The position numbers were made by a program, and so were the translations under genes. Positions 16,568 through 25,073 of a stretch of DNA of 64,000 nt are shown here, piece by piece. The notes beneath the pieces were generated by a model that ran no database searches, was not told the DNA's origin, and saw only the letters and a list, made by a program, of their open reading frames with translations. Origin of the DNA: JASHUC01 sp035606175 (GTDB taxonomy: Bacteria > Pseudomonadota > Gammaproteobacteria > Steroidobacterales > Steroidobacteraceae); the NCBI GenBank assembly GCA_035606175.1, contig DATNFW010000046.1, positions 1 through 64,000 on the forward strand. Direction: 5' to 3'. Numbering within the stretch: the first letter of the stretch is position 1; each line of letters starts with the position of its first letter.

Positions 16568-16819
16568 ATGAACACCAAATTGGTCCTCGCCGCGTTCGCG
16601 GCGCTCATGATCGCCGCCTGCTCGGGTAACGGAGCTGGCTCGAGCTCTACATCGGAATCCTCCTCCTCCTCGGCACCTGCCGCCGAGCAGCCGGCTCCGG
16701 CTGCGACGCCGCCTGCCGAAGGTGGTGCGGCGGCTCCGCCGGCTGGCGGTGCAGCAGCGCCCGCCGGTGGTGGCACGACCTCGACGTCTTCTTCGTCGAG
16801 CAGCGCGCCTCCGCAGTAA
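16568..16819 (+). CDS. Small low-complexity lipoprotein, function unknown
   Basis: 83 residues from ATG 16568. Signal peptide MNTKLVLAAFAALMIAAC ends in a lipobox (I15-A16-A17-C18), so the mature protein would be a diacylated/triacylated lipoprotein of only about 66 residues. The mature part is almost entirely Ser runs, Ala/Pro/Gly repeats (AAPPAGGAAAPAGGG) and a Thr/Ser end, with no recognisable fold. It has its own candidate promoter and a textbook terminator, so it is a free-standing transcript and probably abundant. Could be an envelope spacer or surface peptide; function not known. Confidence 0.75.
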   Translation: MNTKLVLAAFAALMIAACSGNGAGSSSTSESSSSSAPAAEQPAPAATPPAEGGAAAPPAGGAAAPAGGGTTSTSSSSSSAPPQ

Positions 16820-16866
16820 GACTGTCCCGAGGCCCGCCCCAGCGGGGCCTGACGAGGGCTGAGATT

Positions 16867-16904
16867 AAGGCCCGGACCGGTGCTCGAGCCTGTCCGGGCC
16901 TTTT
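16867..16904 (+). terminator. Rho-independent terminator after the lipoprotein gene
   Basis: AAGGCCCGGAC (16867-16877) pairs with GTCCGGGCCTT (16892-16902), an 11-bp stem with 14-base loop, followed by TTTT. Located 48 bases after the lipoprotein stop. Confidence 0.88.
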
Positions 16905-16921
16905 CATCTTAGAGTCGAGCG

Positions 16922-17566
16922 GTGCCGATCAGCGTTCGTGATGCACGCCTTTCGGAGCCCGATCGCCTGTGGATCGAAGGCGTCTATCGCGACTACCTGG
17001 ACGATCTCGCGCCGCTCAACACCGGAATCTTCCCCGTCTTGGGCGAGGTCGGTCATCGCGAGCCCGACCAGGTCGCGCACTGGTTCGCCGATCCGCAAGC
17101 GCACCCCTTCGTCATCGCGCAGGGCACCGAGCGCGTGGGATTTGCCCTCGTGGTCCGCGGTGCAGGACCCGGCGCAGGCGCCCACGGCGCGCGGCCGCAG
17201 GCGCAGCCGCTGCAGCGCTCGATCGCGCCGCCACGCCAGGCGCAGCCGCAACCGCCCCAGCCGCAGCAGCTGCCAGGCCGGCTGCAGCCTCGCGGCCCAT
17301 CGTCACCGCCGACCGCGAGCTACCGGATGGCTGAGTTCTTCGTATGCCGGCCGAACCGCGGGCGCGGAGTCGGCCAGGGCGCCGCGCGGCTGATCTTCGA
17401 CCGCTTCGCCGGTCGCTGGGAGATCATCGAGTATCTGCGCAATCCGAACGCGGTGCGTTTCTGGCGCCGCGTCGTTGCGCGCTACACGCAGGGGCGGTTC
17501 GAGGAGCGGGTCGTCAACGGCGAGGTCCGGCAGGTGTTCGAGTCTGCGCGGCGGGCCGGGAGCTGA
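16922..17566 (+). CDS. GNAT-family N-acetyltransferase with low-complexity insertion
   Basis: 214 residues from GTG 16922. First half ISVRDARLSEPDRLWIEGVYRDYL and VIAQGTERVGFALVV look like strands 1-4 of a GNAT fold; the acetyl-CoA pyrophosphate-binding motif is RGRGVGQGAARLIF at about residues 146-159, and NPNAVRFWRRVV is the usual late helix. Between these, residues about 80-132 are a Pro/Gln/Ala/Gly-rich stretch (QAQPQPPQPQQLPG) that replaces a short hairpin in normal family members. Substrate unknown. Its 3' end overlaps the converging feoC-like gene. Confidence 0.8.
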   Translation: MPISVRDARLSEPDRLWIEGVYRDYLDDLAPLNTGIFPVLGEVGHREPDQVAHWFADPQAHPFVIAQGTERVGFALVVRGAGPGAGAHGARPQAQPLQRSIAPPRQAQPQPPQPQQLPGRLQPRGPSSPPTASYRMAEFFVCRPNRGRGVGQGAARLIFDRFAGRWEIIEYLRNPNAVRFWRRVVARYTQGRFEERVVNGEVRQVFESARRAGS

Positions 17567-17777
17567 TCGAAGCGCTGCCGCAGCCGCCGCAAGCGCCGGC
17601 GCCGTCTTTCGCAGCCTCGCTGCGCAGCTTCGCGGCCCATTTTCCGGAGCCGCCGAAGGCGCCCGCGATCCAACCGAGCAGCCGTATCCGAGCGCGTCCG
17701 GGCGCCAGGCGCCACAGGGCATAGAGCGCGCTCGCCAGCACGAGCACACCCGCTGCGATCCCCTGCAGGATGGCCAT
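17514..17777 (-). CDS. Small Feo-associated membrane protein with C-terminal Cys motif (FeoC-like position)
   Basis: 87 residues, starting 3 bases after the feoB stop, so it is the third gene of the feo operon. One N-terminal membrane segment (MAILQGIAAGVLVLASALYALWRL is too hydrophobic to be soluble) followed by a basic region and a CGGC motif (GACGGCG, about residues 62-68). This matches the layout of short FeoB-associated Cys-tailed proteins in related bacteria; role in Fe(II) transport or FeoB control is inferred. The last 17 codons lie antisense to the GNAT gene, so the exact C-terminus is less certain. Confidence 0.65.
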   Translation of the reverse strand: MAILQGIAAGVLVLASALYALWRLAPGRARIRLLGWIAGAFGGSGKWAAKLRSEAAKDGAGACGGCGSASISSRPAAQTRTPAGPRR

Positions 17778-17780
17778 CGC

Positions 17781-19673
17781 TCACCCCCAGCCGAGCGCGA
17801 CCGCCGCGCGATAGGTCGCAAATGCCGCAAGGTAAGCGAGCGCGAACAGATAGCCCACCATCGCGAGTGGATAGCGCCACGAATTCGTCTCGCGCCGCAC
17901 GACCGCGAGCGTCGAGAGGCATTGCGGCGCAAACACGTACCACGCGAGGAGCGCGAGACCTGTCGCGAGGCTCCAGCTCTTCGCAATGATCGGCATCAGA
18001 GCGCGCGCCACGTCCTCCCCGCCGGCAGACATCGCGTAGACGGTGCCGAGCGCGCCGATCGCGACTTCACGCGCGGCGAGGCCGGGTACGAGCGCGACCG
18101 AAATCTGCCAGTTGAATCCGATCGGCGCGAGCACCGTGTGCAGCGCCCGCCCGAGCATGCCCGCGAAGCTGTACTCGATCGCAGGTCCGTGAGCGCCGGG
18201 CGGCGCGGCGGGAAAGCTCGCCAGAAACCACAGCACGATCATCAGCGCGAGGAGCACCGTGCCGACGCGGGTGATGAAGATCCGCGCGCGCTCTATCAGC
18301 CCGAGCCCGAGAGTGCGCAGGTTCGGCCACTTGTATTCGGGCAGCTCGAGAAGCAGCGGATGCTCGCGGCTCGGCATGATGATCCGCTTCAGCACCCAGC
18401 CCACCGCCATAGCGGCGAGCACTCCGGCGGCGTAGAGCGCGAACAGCACGATGCCCTGCAGATTGAAGGGCCCGAACGCACGATGCGGAATGAATGCCGC
18501 GATGAGGAGCGCGTAGACCGGCAGGCGCGCCGAGCAGGTCATGAGCGGTGCGATCATGATCGTCGCGAGCCGATCGCGCGAGGACGGGATGGTGCGCGCC
18601 GCCATGATGCCGGGAATCGCGCACGCGAAGCTCGAGAGGAGCGGGATGAAGGCGCGCCCGGAGAGTCCCACTTTGCCCATCAGCCGATCGAGCAGAAACG
18701 CCGCGCGCGGCAGGTATCCCGAGTCCTCGAGGGCGAGAATGAAGGCGAACAGGATGAGGATCTGCGGCAGGAAGACCAGCACGCTTCCCGCCCCGGCGAT
18801 GACGCCGTCGACGAGCAGGTGCTCGAGCGGCCCGTCCGCGAGGACCCGACCGAGCGCGGCGCTGAGTGCGGCGACACCGGACTGAATGAGATTCATCGGC
18901 GCTTGAGCCCAACTGAAGACCGCCTGAAACATCAGGAACAGCACGACAGCCAGAAGCAGCGGTCCCGAAACTGGATGTAGCACCACGGCGTCGAGCCGCT
19001 CGAGCAGCGCGACGCGGGGCGGGACGCGATAGTCGATCAGGGCGAGAATGCGGCGCACCTCGCGTTGGGTCGCTTCGAGGTCGGCCGGTGTCGCAGGCGG
19101 CGGATCGATGCGCCCGAGGCGCGGTCCGCGGCTCACCGCGAGCCCTGCGTCCCGATCGATCGCCTCGATGAGCGCGCGTTCCCCGCCCGGACGTACGGCG
19201 ACTGTCTCGATGACCGGCACATCGATCGCCCGGGCGAGGCGCGCCGCATCGACGCGGTAGCCTCGGTCGCGGGCGAGGTCGCTCATATTGAGGGCGACGA
19301 TCATCGGACGCCCGAGACGCTTGAGATCGAGAACCAGGCGCAGGCTCAAGCGCAGATTCGTCGCGTCGACCACGCAAACGACGAGATCGGGAGGCCGCTC
19401 GGAGCCGTGCCGGCCGAGCACGACATCGCGCGTGATCGCCTCATCGAGCGTTGCCGCCTCGAGGCTGTAGGCGCCGGGCAGGTCGAGCACCCGGTACACG
19501 CGTCCCGTATGGGGCCCGGTGAGACGCCCCTCCTTCCGCTCGACGGTGACGCCCGGATAGTTGGCAACCTTCTGGCGGCTGCCGGTCAGTCGATTGAAGA
19601 GTGCAGTCTTGCCGCAGTTCGGCACTCCCACGAGCGAAAGGGTGGGTGCCGGGACTGCCGCTTCGACGCTCAT
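17781..19673 (-). CDS. feoB: Ferrous iron transporter FeoB
   Basis: 630 residues. N-terminal G domain: P-loop GVPNCGKTALF (about 16-26), GVTVERK switch, DLPG (64-67) and NMSD for guanine binding. The C-terminal half has the FeoB Gate repeats, for example FACAIPGIMAARTIP and the second block with GLAAREVAIGALGTVYAM, within about eight membrane segments. Moves Fe(II) across the inner membrane. Overlaps feoA by four bases. Shorter than E. coli FeoB (773) but within the range of the family. Confidence 0.95.
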   Translation of the reverse strand: MSVEAAVPAPTLSLVGVPNCGKTALFNRLTGSRQKVANYPGVTVERKEGRLTGPHTGRVYRVLDLPGAYSLEAATLDEAITRDVVLGRHGSERPPDLVVCVVDATNLRLSLRLVLDLKRLGRPMIVALNMSDLARDRGYRVDAARLARAIDVPVIETVAVRPGGERALIEAIDRDAGLAVSRGPRLGRIDPPPATPADLEATQREVRRILALIDYRVPPRVALLERLDAVVLHPVSGPLLLAVVLFLMFQAVFSWAQAPMNLIQSGVAALSAALGRVLADGPLEHLLVDGVIAGAGSVLVFLPQILILFAFILALEDSGYLPRAAFLLDRLMGKVGLSGRAFIPLLSSFACAIPGIMAARTIPSSRDRLATIMIAPLMTCSARLPVYALLIAAFIPHRAFGPFNLQGIVLFALYAAGVLAAMAVGWVLKRIIMPSREHPLLLELPEYKWPNLRTLGLGLIERARIFITRVGTVLLALMIVLWFLASFPAAPPGAHGPAIEYSFAGMLGRALHTVLAPIGFNWQISVALVPGLAAREVAIGALGTVYAMSAGGEDVARALMPIIAKSWSLATGLALLAWYVFAPQCLSTLAVVRRETNSWRYPLAMVGYLFALAYLAAFATYRAAVALGWG

Positions 19674-19990
19674 GGCCGCGCAGGCGGCCGGGGAGAGATC
19701 CAGACCGACTCTGCCTCGCGCCGGCGCAACGCGAGTGCCGTTGCGCCGAGCCGAACGACGAATGGATCGCGGCCCGGGCGGGCTTCCGCGATCACCTCGA
19801 TGTGTTCACCGTGTGAGAAACCGAGCTCGAGCAGCCGGCGCTCGAGCGCCGTCAACGCGCGACCCGGGATGCCGACTGCCTGAACGATGCCTCGGTCACC
19901 TGGATGCAGAGCGCTCAATGAGAGCGGGCCGTGCACGGCTCTGGCCGGCTCGGCTGATTCGGTGGGGCGGACGGCTGCCACGCTGTCCAT
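19670..19990 (-). CDS. feoA: Ferrous iron transport accessory protein FeoA
   Basis: 106 residues; the SH3-like FeoA core runs from about residue 24 (LSALHPGDRGIVQAVG) through LLELGFSHGEHIEVI to FVVRLGATALALRRREA. The first approximately 20 residues are not conserved, so the true start may be an internal GTG. ATGA overlap with feoB. A Fur-like palindrome sits directly upstream. Confidence 0.88.
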   Translation of the reverse strand: MDSVAAVRPTESAEPARAVHGPLSLSALHPGDRGIVQAVGIPGRALTALERRLLELGFSHGEHIEVIAEARPGRDPFVVRLGATALALRRREAESVWISPRPPARP

Positions 19991-19997
19991 GGCATGC

Positions 19998-20027
19998 AGT
20001 ATGGATGAGAACAGTTCGCATTTGCAA
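19998..20027 (-). promoter_or_regulatory. Candidate feo promoter overlapped by a Fur-like palindrome
   Basis: On the minus strand TTGCAA (20027-20022) and CATACT (20003-19998) are 18 bases apart. Between them is the 7-1-7 inverted repeat TGAGAAC-A-GTTCGCA (20006-20020), six of seven pairs matched and partly matching the Fur consensus TGATAAT-n-ATTATCA. Iron repression of feo by Fur is known in many bacteria; use of this site is inference. The -10 is very close to the annotated feoA start, which supports a start further inside feoA. Confidence 0.4.
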
Positions 20028-20079
20028 TACCCCCCAACACCCCCCGGGCCCCGAGCCCGGCCCCTGGCTGTCGCCGGGG

Positions 20080-23043
20080 TCAGCAGCTCGCCGCGCGTGC
20101 GGGGGTGCGCCCGCTGAGGAGGGGCCGCAGGAACTGCCCGGTGTAAGACTCAGGGTGAGCCGCGATCTGCTCGGGCGTGCCGCAGGCGACGATCTGCCCG
20201 CCCGCTTTGCCGCCTTCCGGACCTAGGTCGATCACCCAGTCCGCCGTCTTGATTACATCGAGATCGTGCTCAATGACCACGATCGTGTTGCCTTCGTCGC
20301 GCAAACGATGGAGAACTTGCAACAAATGACCCACGTCCTCGAAATGTAGCCCGGTCGTGGGCTCATCGAGGATGTAAAGCGTCCGACCGGTCGCACGCTT
20401 GGCGAGCTCGCGAGAGAGCTTCACGCGCTGCGCCTCGCCTCCCGACAGCGTCGTCGCGCTCTGCCCAAGCTCGAGGTAGCTCAGGCCCACGTCCGCGAGG
20501 GTCTGGAGCTTTCCGGCGACCGCCGGCACGGCATGGAAGAAGCGCAGCGCATCTTCCACGGTCATCCCGAGCACCTCGTGAATATTGAGCCCGCGATAGC
20601 GAATCTCGAGCGTCTCGCGGTTGTAGCGCTGGCCCTTGCAGACATCGCAGGGCACGTACAGGTCGGGCAGGAAGTGCATCTCGATCTTGAGCATGCCATC
20701 GCCCTGGCACGCCTCGCACCGACCGCCCTTCACGTTGAAGCTGAACCGCCCCGCGTCGTATCCACGCGCGCGACTCTCGGGCACCGCTGCGAAGAGCTCG
20801 CGCAGCGGGCCGAACAGACCCGTGTACGTCGCGGCGTTCGAGCGCGGCGTGCGGCCGATCGGGCTTTGATCGATGTCAATGACGCGATCGATGAGCTCCA
20901 GGCCCTCGATGCGCTCGCAGGGCGCGCTCGCCGCGGGAGCGCCGCCGAGGTGCGCATCGAGATGCGCGTAGAGCGTATCGAGAATGAGCGTCGATTTGCC
21001 CGAGCCGGAGACACCCGTCACGCAGGTGAAGAGTCCGAGCGGGATGTCCACCGTCACATCGCGCAGGTTGTTGCCGCGCGCGCCGACGATGCGGATGACG
21101 CGATCCGGATCGCGCGCCACACGTCGCGCGGGAAGCGGAATGCTGCGCCGCCCACTCAAATATTGTCCGGTGAGAGAGGCCGGATTCGCCATCACCTCGC
21201 GCGGCGTTCCGGCCGCAACGACGAGTCCGCCGTGAACGCCCGCGCCGGGCCCGAGGTCGACCAGATAATCGGCAGCGAGCATCGCCTCCTCGTCGTGCTC
21301 GACGACGATGACCGTGTTGCCGAGATCGCGGAGCGATTTGAGCGTGTCGAGGAGCCGTCGATTGTCGCGCTGATGCAGCCCTATCGAGGGCTCATCGAGG
21401 ATGTAGAGAATGCCCGTGAGGCCCGAGCCGATCTGGCTCGCGAGGCGAATGCGCTGCGCCTCCCCTCCGGAGAGCGTGTCGGCGCTGCGATCGAGCGTCA
21501 AATACTCGAGTCCCACGTCGACGAGAAATCCGAGCCGGTCCACCACGTCTTTGACGATCTTCGCCGCGACTTCCCCGCGCCAGCCGGGGAGCTCGAGGGC
21601 GCGGAAGAATTCGAGCGCGCTGCCCACATCGAGCCGCGAGAGCTCTGCGATGCTCCGCCCCGCGACGAACACGAAGCGCGCGGTGCGATTCAGACGCGTG
21701 CCCTCACATTCGGGGCAGGGCTGCACGCCGAGATAGCGCGCGAGCTCCTCGCGCACGGCAGGCGAGTCCGTCTCGCGGTAGCGCCGCTCGAGATTGGGGA
21801 GGATGCCCTCGAAGGGCTCGCGCGTGGTGCTGCGGCGGCTCGAGGCCCGAATCGCGGAAGCGCCGGCCGATCGGGCCGCGCGCGGCTCGCGCCCGTCAGC
21901 GGCGCCACCCCCGCCATCGGGGCTACCGGCGCCACGGGCGCCACGGGTGCCACGGGGTCCATGGCCCGGCAGCGCAATCGGCACACCGCCGCTGCCGTGG
22001 AGCACGACCGCGCGCGCCTCCGGCGCGAGCTCGCTCCAGGGCGTCTCTATATCGAATCCGTAGTGCCGCGCGAGCGCCTGGATCAGCTCGAAAAAGTGCA
22101 CGTTGCGCCGGTCCCAGCCGCGGATGGCGCCGCTTGCGAGCGAGAGCGTCGGATGCGTGACGACGCGCTGGGGATCGAAGAACTCCTCGACGCCGAGACC
22201 ACTGCACTTCGGGCACGCGCCGGCCGGATTGTTGAAAGAGAAAAGCTTGGGCTCGAGCGGTGGAACGGCGTATCCGCAAACCGGGCAGGCGTGGCGGCTG
22301 GAGAAGACGGTTTCGGGCGCGGTCGGATCATCCAGAAAAGCAAGGCGCGCGAGGCCACCGGAGAGCCTGAGCGCGACCTCGAACGACTCCGCGAGCCGCG
22401 GGCCGGAGTCCGCTTTCAGGCGCAGCCGATCGACGACCGCTTCGATCGTGTGCTTACGCTTGGGATCGAGCCGCGGCAGCTCATCGAGGGCGTGCACACG
22501 CCCATCGACGCGCACGCGCACGAACCCCCGGGAGGCGAGCTCCTCGAGCACCTCGGCATGCTCGCCTTTGCGGTCGCTCACGAGCGGGGCGAGAAGGGCG
22601 ATGGCGGCGCCCTCGGGCAGCTTCAACACCTGATCGACCATCTGGCTCACCGTCTGCGCCTCCAGGTCGATACCGTGGTCGGGACAGCGCGGCGTGCCCG
22701 CACGGGCAAACATGAGCCGCAGGTAATCGTGGATCTCCGTCACCGTACCCACTGTCGAACGCGGATTGTGGGAGGCGGCTTTCTGCTCGATCGCAATGGC
22801 GGGCGAGAGTCCCTCGATGCGGTCAACGTCCGGCTTGTCCATCATCGAGAGGAATTGCCTGGCATATGCCGAGAGGGACTCGACGTAGCGCCGCTGCCCC
22901 TCGGCGTAGAGCGTGTCGAACGCGAGCGAGGACTTGCCGGAGCCGGAGAGCCCGGTCACGACGATCAGCCGGTCGCGCGGCAGATCGAGGTCGATGCCCT
23001 TGAGATTGTGAGTGCGGGCCCCGCGGACCCGGATGTACTGCAT
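20080..23043 (-). CDS. uvrA: Excinuclease ABC subunit A
   Basis: 987 residues against 940 in E. coli. Damage-recognition ATPase of nucleotide excision repair. Walker A GLSGSGKSS (31-39) and GVSGSGKST in the second half; ABC signatures LSGGEAQRIRLA and LSGGEAQRVKLS; Walker B ILDEPSIGLH and ILDEPTTGLH; zinc fingers CPVC...CPKC and CEAC...CDVC. The extra length is an Ala/Gly/Arg-rich insertion at about residues 355-408, encoded partly by 9-bp tandem repeats near 21922-21957, between VVLHGSGG and REPFEGILPN. Divergent from ssb across 190 bases; no LexA box of the CTGT-N8-ACAG type was seen there. Confidence 0.96.
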   Translation of the reverse strand: MQYIRVRGARTHNLKGIDLDLPRDRLIVVTGLSGSGKSSLAFDTLYAEGQRRYVESLSAYARQFLSMMDKPDVDRIEGLSPAIAIEQKAASHNPRSTVGTVTEIHDYLRLMFARAGTPRCPDHGIDLEAQTVSQMVDQVLKLPEGAAIALLAPLVSDRKGEHAEVLEELASRGFVRVRVDGRVHALDELPRLDPKRKHTIEAVVDRLRLKADSGPRLAESFEVALRLSGGLARLAFLDDPTAPETVFSSRHACPVCGYAVPPLEPKLFSFNNPAGACPKCSGLGVEEFFDPQRVVTHPTLSLASGAIRGWDRRNVHFFELIQALARHYGFDIETPWSELAPEARAVVLHGSGGVPIALPGHGPRGTRGARGAGSPDGGGGAADGREPRAARSAGASAIRASSRRSTTREPFEGILPNLERRYRETDSPAVREELARYLGVQPCPECEGTRLNRTARFVFVAGRSIAELSRLDVGSALEFFRALELPGWRGEVAAKIVKDVVDRLGFLVDVGLEYLTLDRSADTLSGGEAQRIRLASQIGSGLTGILYILDEPSIGLHQRDNRRLLDTLKSLRDLGNTVIVVEHDEEAMLAADYLVDLGPGAGVHGGLVVAAGTPREVMANPASLTGQYLSGRRSIPLPARRVARDPDRVIRIVGARGNNLRDVTVDIPLGLFTCVTGVSGSGKSTLILDTLYAHLDAHLGGAPAASAPCERIEGLELIDRVIDIDQSPIGRTPRSNAATYTGLFGPLRELFAAVPESRARGYDAGRFSFNVKGGRCEACQGDGMLKIEMHFLPDLYVPCDVCKGQRYNRETLEIRYRGLNIHEVLGMTVEDALRFFHAVPAVAGKLQTLADVGLSYLELGQSATTLSGGEAQRVKLSRELAKRATGRTLYILDEPTTGLHFEDVGHLLQVLHRLRDEGNTIVVIEHDLDVIKTADWVIDLGPEGGKAGGQIVACGTPEQIAAHPESYTGQFLRPLLSGRTPARAASC

Positions 23044-23233
23044 GGCTCCTCACGGCGGCGGCGGAGCTGTGCGGCGCCCTGCCGGACCTCGAGTGTACCC
23101 GGCCTGCCGCGCGCGGCGGCGCGCGCCCCAAAATGCCGCAAAACAACACGAACACACGCCGTTTGCCGGGTCGCGCCCCGGGGGCGGCCCGACTACAATA
23201 GCGCTCCATTGAACGGCTCGAGGGTGTGAAGTC

Positions 23234-23707
23234 ATGGCACGCGGAGTAAACAAAGTCATCCTCATCGGCAATCTCGGCCGCGATCCCGAGACGCGCGCCA
23301 TGCCCTCCGGCGCGAGCGTGTGCAATATCAACATCGCGACCAGCGAGAGCTGGAAGGACCGTCAGTCGGGCGAGCAGCAGGAGCGCACCGAATGGCACCG
23401 GGTCGTGATGTTCAATCGGCTCGCGGAGATCGCCGCCGAGTACCTGCACAAGGGCTCGCAGGTCTACATCGAGGGGAGCCTGCGCACGCGCAAGTGGCAG
23501 GACAAGCAGGGCGTCGAGCGGTACACCACCGAGATCGTCGCGAACGAGATGCAGATGCTCGGCGGACGCGGAACAGGCGCGGGCGCAGGCGCAGGCCCGG
23601 GCGCTTCGGCCGCCGAGGGCGGCGGACGCGAGAGGCCCGAGCTCGAGCCGGTCGCTGCGGCAGGCGGGACGGGGCGCGACGAGTTCGATGACGATATCCC
23701 GTTCTAG
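23234..23707 (+). CDS. ssb: Single-stranded DNA-binding protein
   Basis: 157 residues. OB-fold MARGVNKVILIGNLGRDPETR through about residue 110, then a Gly/Ala-rich linker and the acidic tip DEFDDDIPF that recruits repair and replication proteins. TACAAT at 23194-23199 is a plausible -10 (5 of 6) but no matching -35 was seen. The last 20 bases overlap the start of miaB. Confidence 0.96.
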   Translation: MARGVNKVILIGNLGRDPETRAMPSGASVCNINIATSESWKDRQSGEQQERTEWHRVVMFNRLAEIAAEYLHKGSQVYIEGSLRTRKWQDKQGVERYTTEIVANEMQMLGGRGTGAGAGAGPGASAAEGGGRERPELEPVAAAGGTGRDEFDDDIPF

Positions 23708-25073
23708 TGCCGGTTCGGATACAGCCGCAGCGGGCGTCGCTGCGGCGGGCGGCCGGTACCACATCAAGACATTCGGCTGCCAGATGAATGAGTACGACTC
23801 CGCGCGCATGGCGGACGTGCTCGAAGCGCGCGCGGGGCTTGCGGCGACCGACGATCCGGCCGCGGCCGACGTGCTCATCATGAATACCTGCTCGGTGCGC
23901 GAGAAGGCCGAGGAGAAGGTGTTCTCGCTGCTCGGTGAATGGCGGCGTCTGAAGGCCCGGCGCCCGCACGTCATCATCGGCGTCGGCGGCTGCGTCGCCT
24001 CGCAGGAGGCGGGCGGCATTCTCGAGCGCGCGCCGTTCGTCGATCTGGTGTTCGGACCTCAAACGCTTCACCGGCTCGGCGAGATGTTGACGGAGCTGCG
24101 CGGCACCGGACGCCCCATCGTCGATGTGAGCTTTCCCGAGATCGAGAAATTCGATCGGCTCCCCGAGCCGCGCGCCGAGGGCGCGACGGCCCATGTGTCG
24201 ATCATGGAGGGCTGCAGCAAGTACTGCAGCTTCTGCATCGTGCCCTACACACGCGGCGAGGAGGTGAGCCGGCCGTTCGGCTCGGTGCTCGCCGAGGTAC
24301 GCCAGCTCGCCGCGCAGGGTGTGACCGAGGTGACACTCCTCGGCCAGAACGTGAACGCTTACCGCGGGCCGATGGACGATGGGATGCCGGCGGACCTCGC
24401 AACCCTCATCCATCACGTCGCGGCGATCCCCGGCATCGAGCGCATCCGCTTCACCACATCGCATCCCAACGAGCTCGACGACAGTCTCATCGAAGCGTTC
24501 GGCAGCGTCTCGAAGCTCGCGGGCCATCTGCATCTCGCCGTGCAGAGCGGCTCCGACCGCGTGCTCGCGCGCATGAAACGCGGCTACACCGCCCTTGAAT
24601 TCAAAGAGCGGGTCCGCAAAGTGAGAGCGGTGCGTCCCGAGCTCAGCATATCCACCGATCTCATCGTGGGCTTTCCGGGCGAGACCGAGCGCGACTTTGA
24701 GGCGACGCTCGAGCTCGTCGAGCAGGTCGGCTTCGATCAATCGTTCAGCTTCATCTACAGCCGCCGCCCGGGCACGCCCGCGGCCTCGTTCCCGGACGAT
24801 GTGCCGCACGAGGTCAAGCAGTCGAGGCTCGCCGCGCTGCAGGCGCAGCTCGACCGGCAGGCGCGCGCGATCAGCGAGCACATGGTGGGCTCGGTGCAAC
24901 GCGTGCTCGTCGTGCGGCCGGCGCGGCGGGATGCGCGCGAGCTCGCGGGGCGCACCGAGAACAACCGCTGGGTGAATTTCGCAGGACCCGCGGAGCTCAT
25001 CGATCGCTACGCCGACGTGACGATCACCGCGGCGCTGCCTCACAGCTTGCGAGGGCGTTTGGCCGTTGCCTGA
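23688..25073 (+). CDS. miaB: tRNA-2-methylthio-N6-dimethylallyladenosine synthase
   Basis: 461 residues. Radical-SAM methylthiotransferase acting on A37 of tRNAs. N-terminal cluster ligands C31, C68 (NTCSVRE) and C102; radical-SAM motif CSKYCSFC (176-183); C-terminal TRAM domain to about 450. The only in-frame start before the conserved region is ATG 23688 inside the ssb end, giving an approximately 23-residue Ala/Ser leader not conserved in the family. Next to phoH and ybeY as in E. coli. Confidence 0.95.
   Translation: MTISRSSAGSDTAAAGVAAAGGRYHIKTFGCQMNEYDSARMADVLEARAGLAATDDPAAADVLIMNTCSVREKAEEKVFSLLGEWRRLKARRPHVIIGVGGCVASQEAGGILERAPFVDLVFGPQTLHRLGEMLTELRGTGRPIVDVSFPEIEKFDRLPEPRAEGATAHVSIMEGCSKYCSFCIVPYTRGEEVSRPFGSVLAEVRQLAAQGVTEVTLLGQNVNAYRGPMDDGMPADLATLIHHVAAIPGIERIRFTTSHPNELDDSLIEAFGSVSKLAGHLHLAVQSGSDRVLARMKRGYTALEFKERVRKVRAVRPELSISTDLIVGFPGETERDFEATLELVEQVGFDQSFSFIYSRRPGTPAASFPDDVPHEVKQSRLAALQAQLDRQARAISEHMVGSVQRVLVVRPARRDARELAGRTENNRWVNFAGPAELIDRYADVTITAALPHSLRGRLAVA

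Noticed and set aside
20533..23229. Plus-strand open frame of about 900 codons across uvrA
   Set aside because: Fully antisense to uvrA; no recognisable domain and contains the UvrA repeat region in reverse.
23044..23233. LexA box between uvrA and ssb
   Set aside because: E. coli has an SOS box here, but no CTGT-N8-ACAG or close variant was found in the 190 bases.
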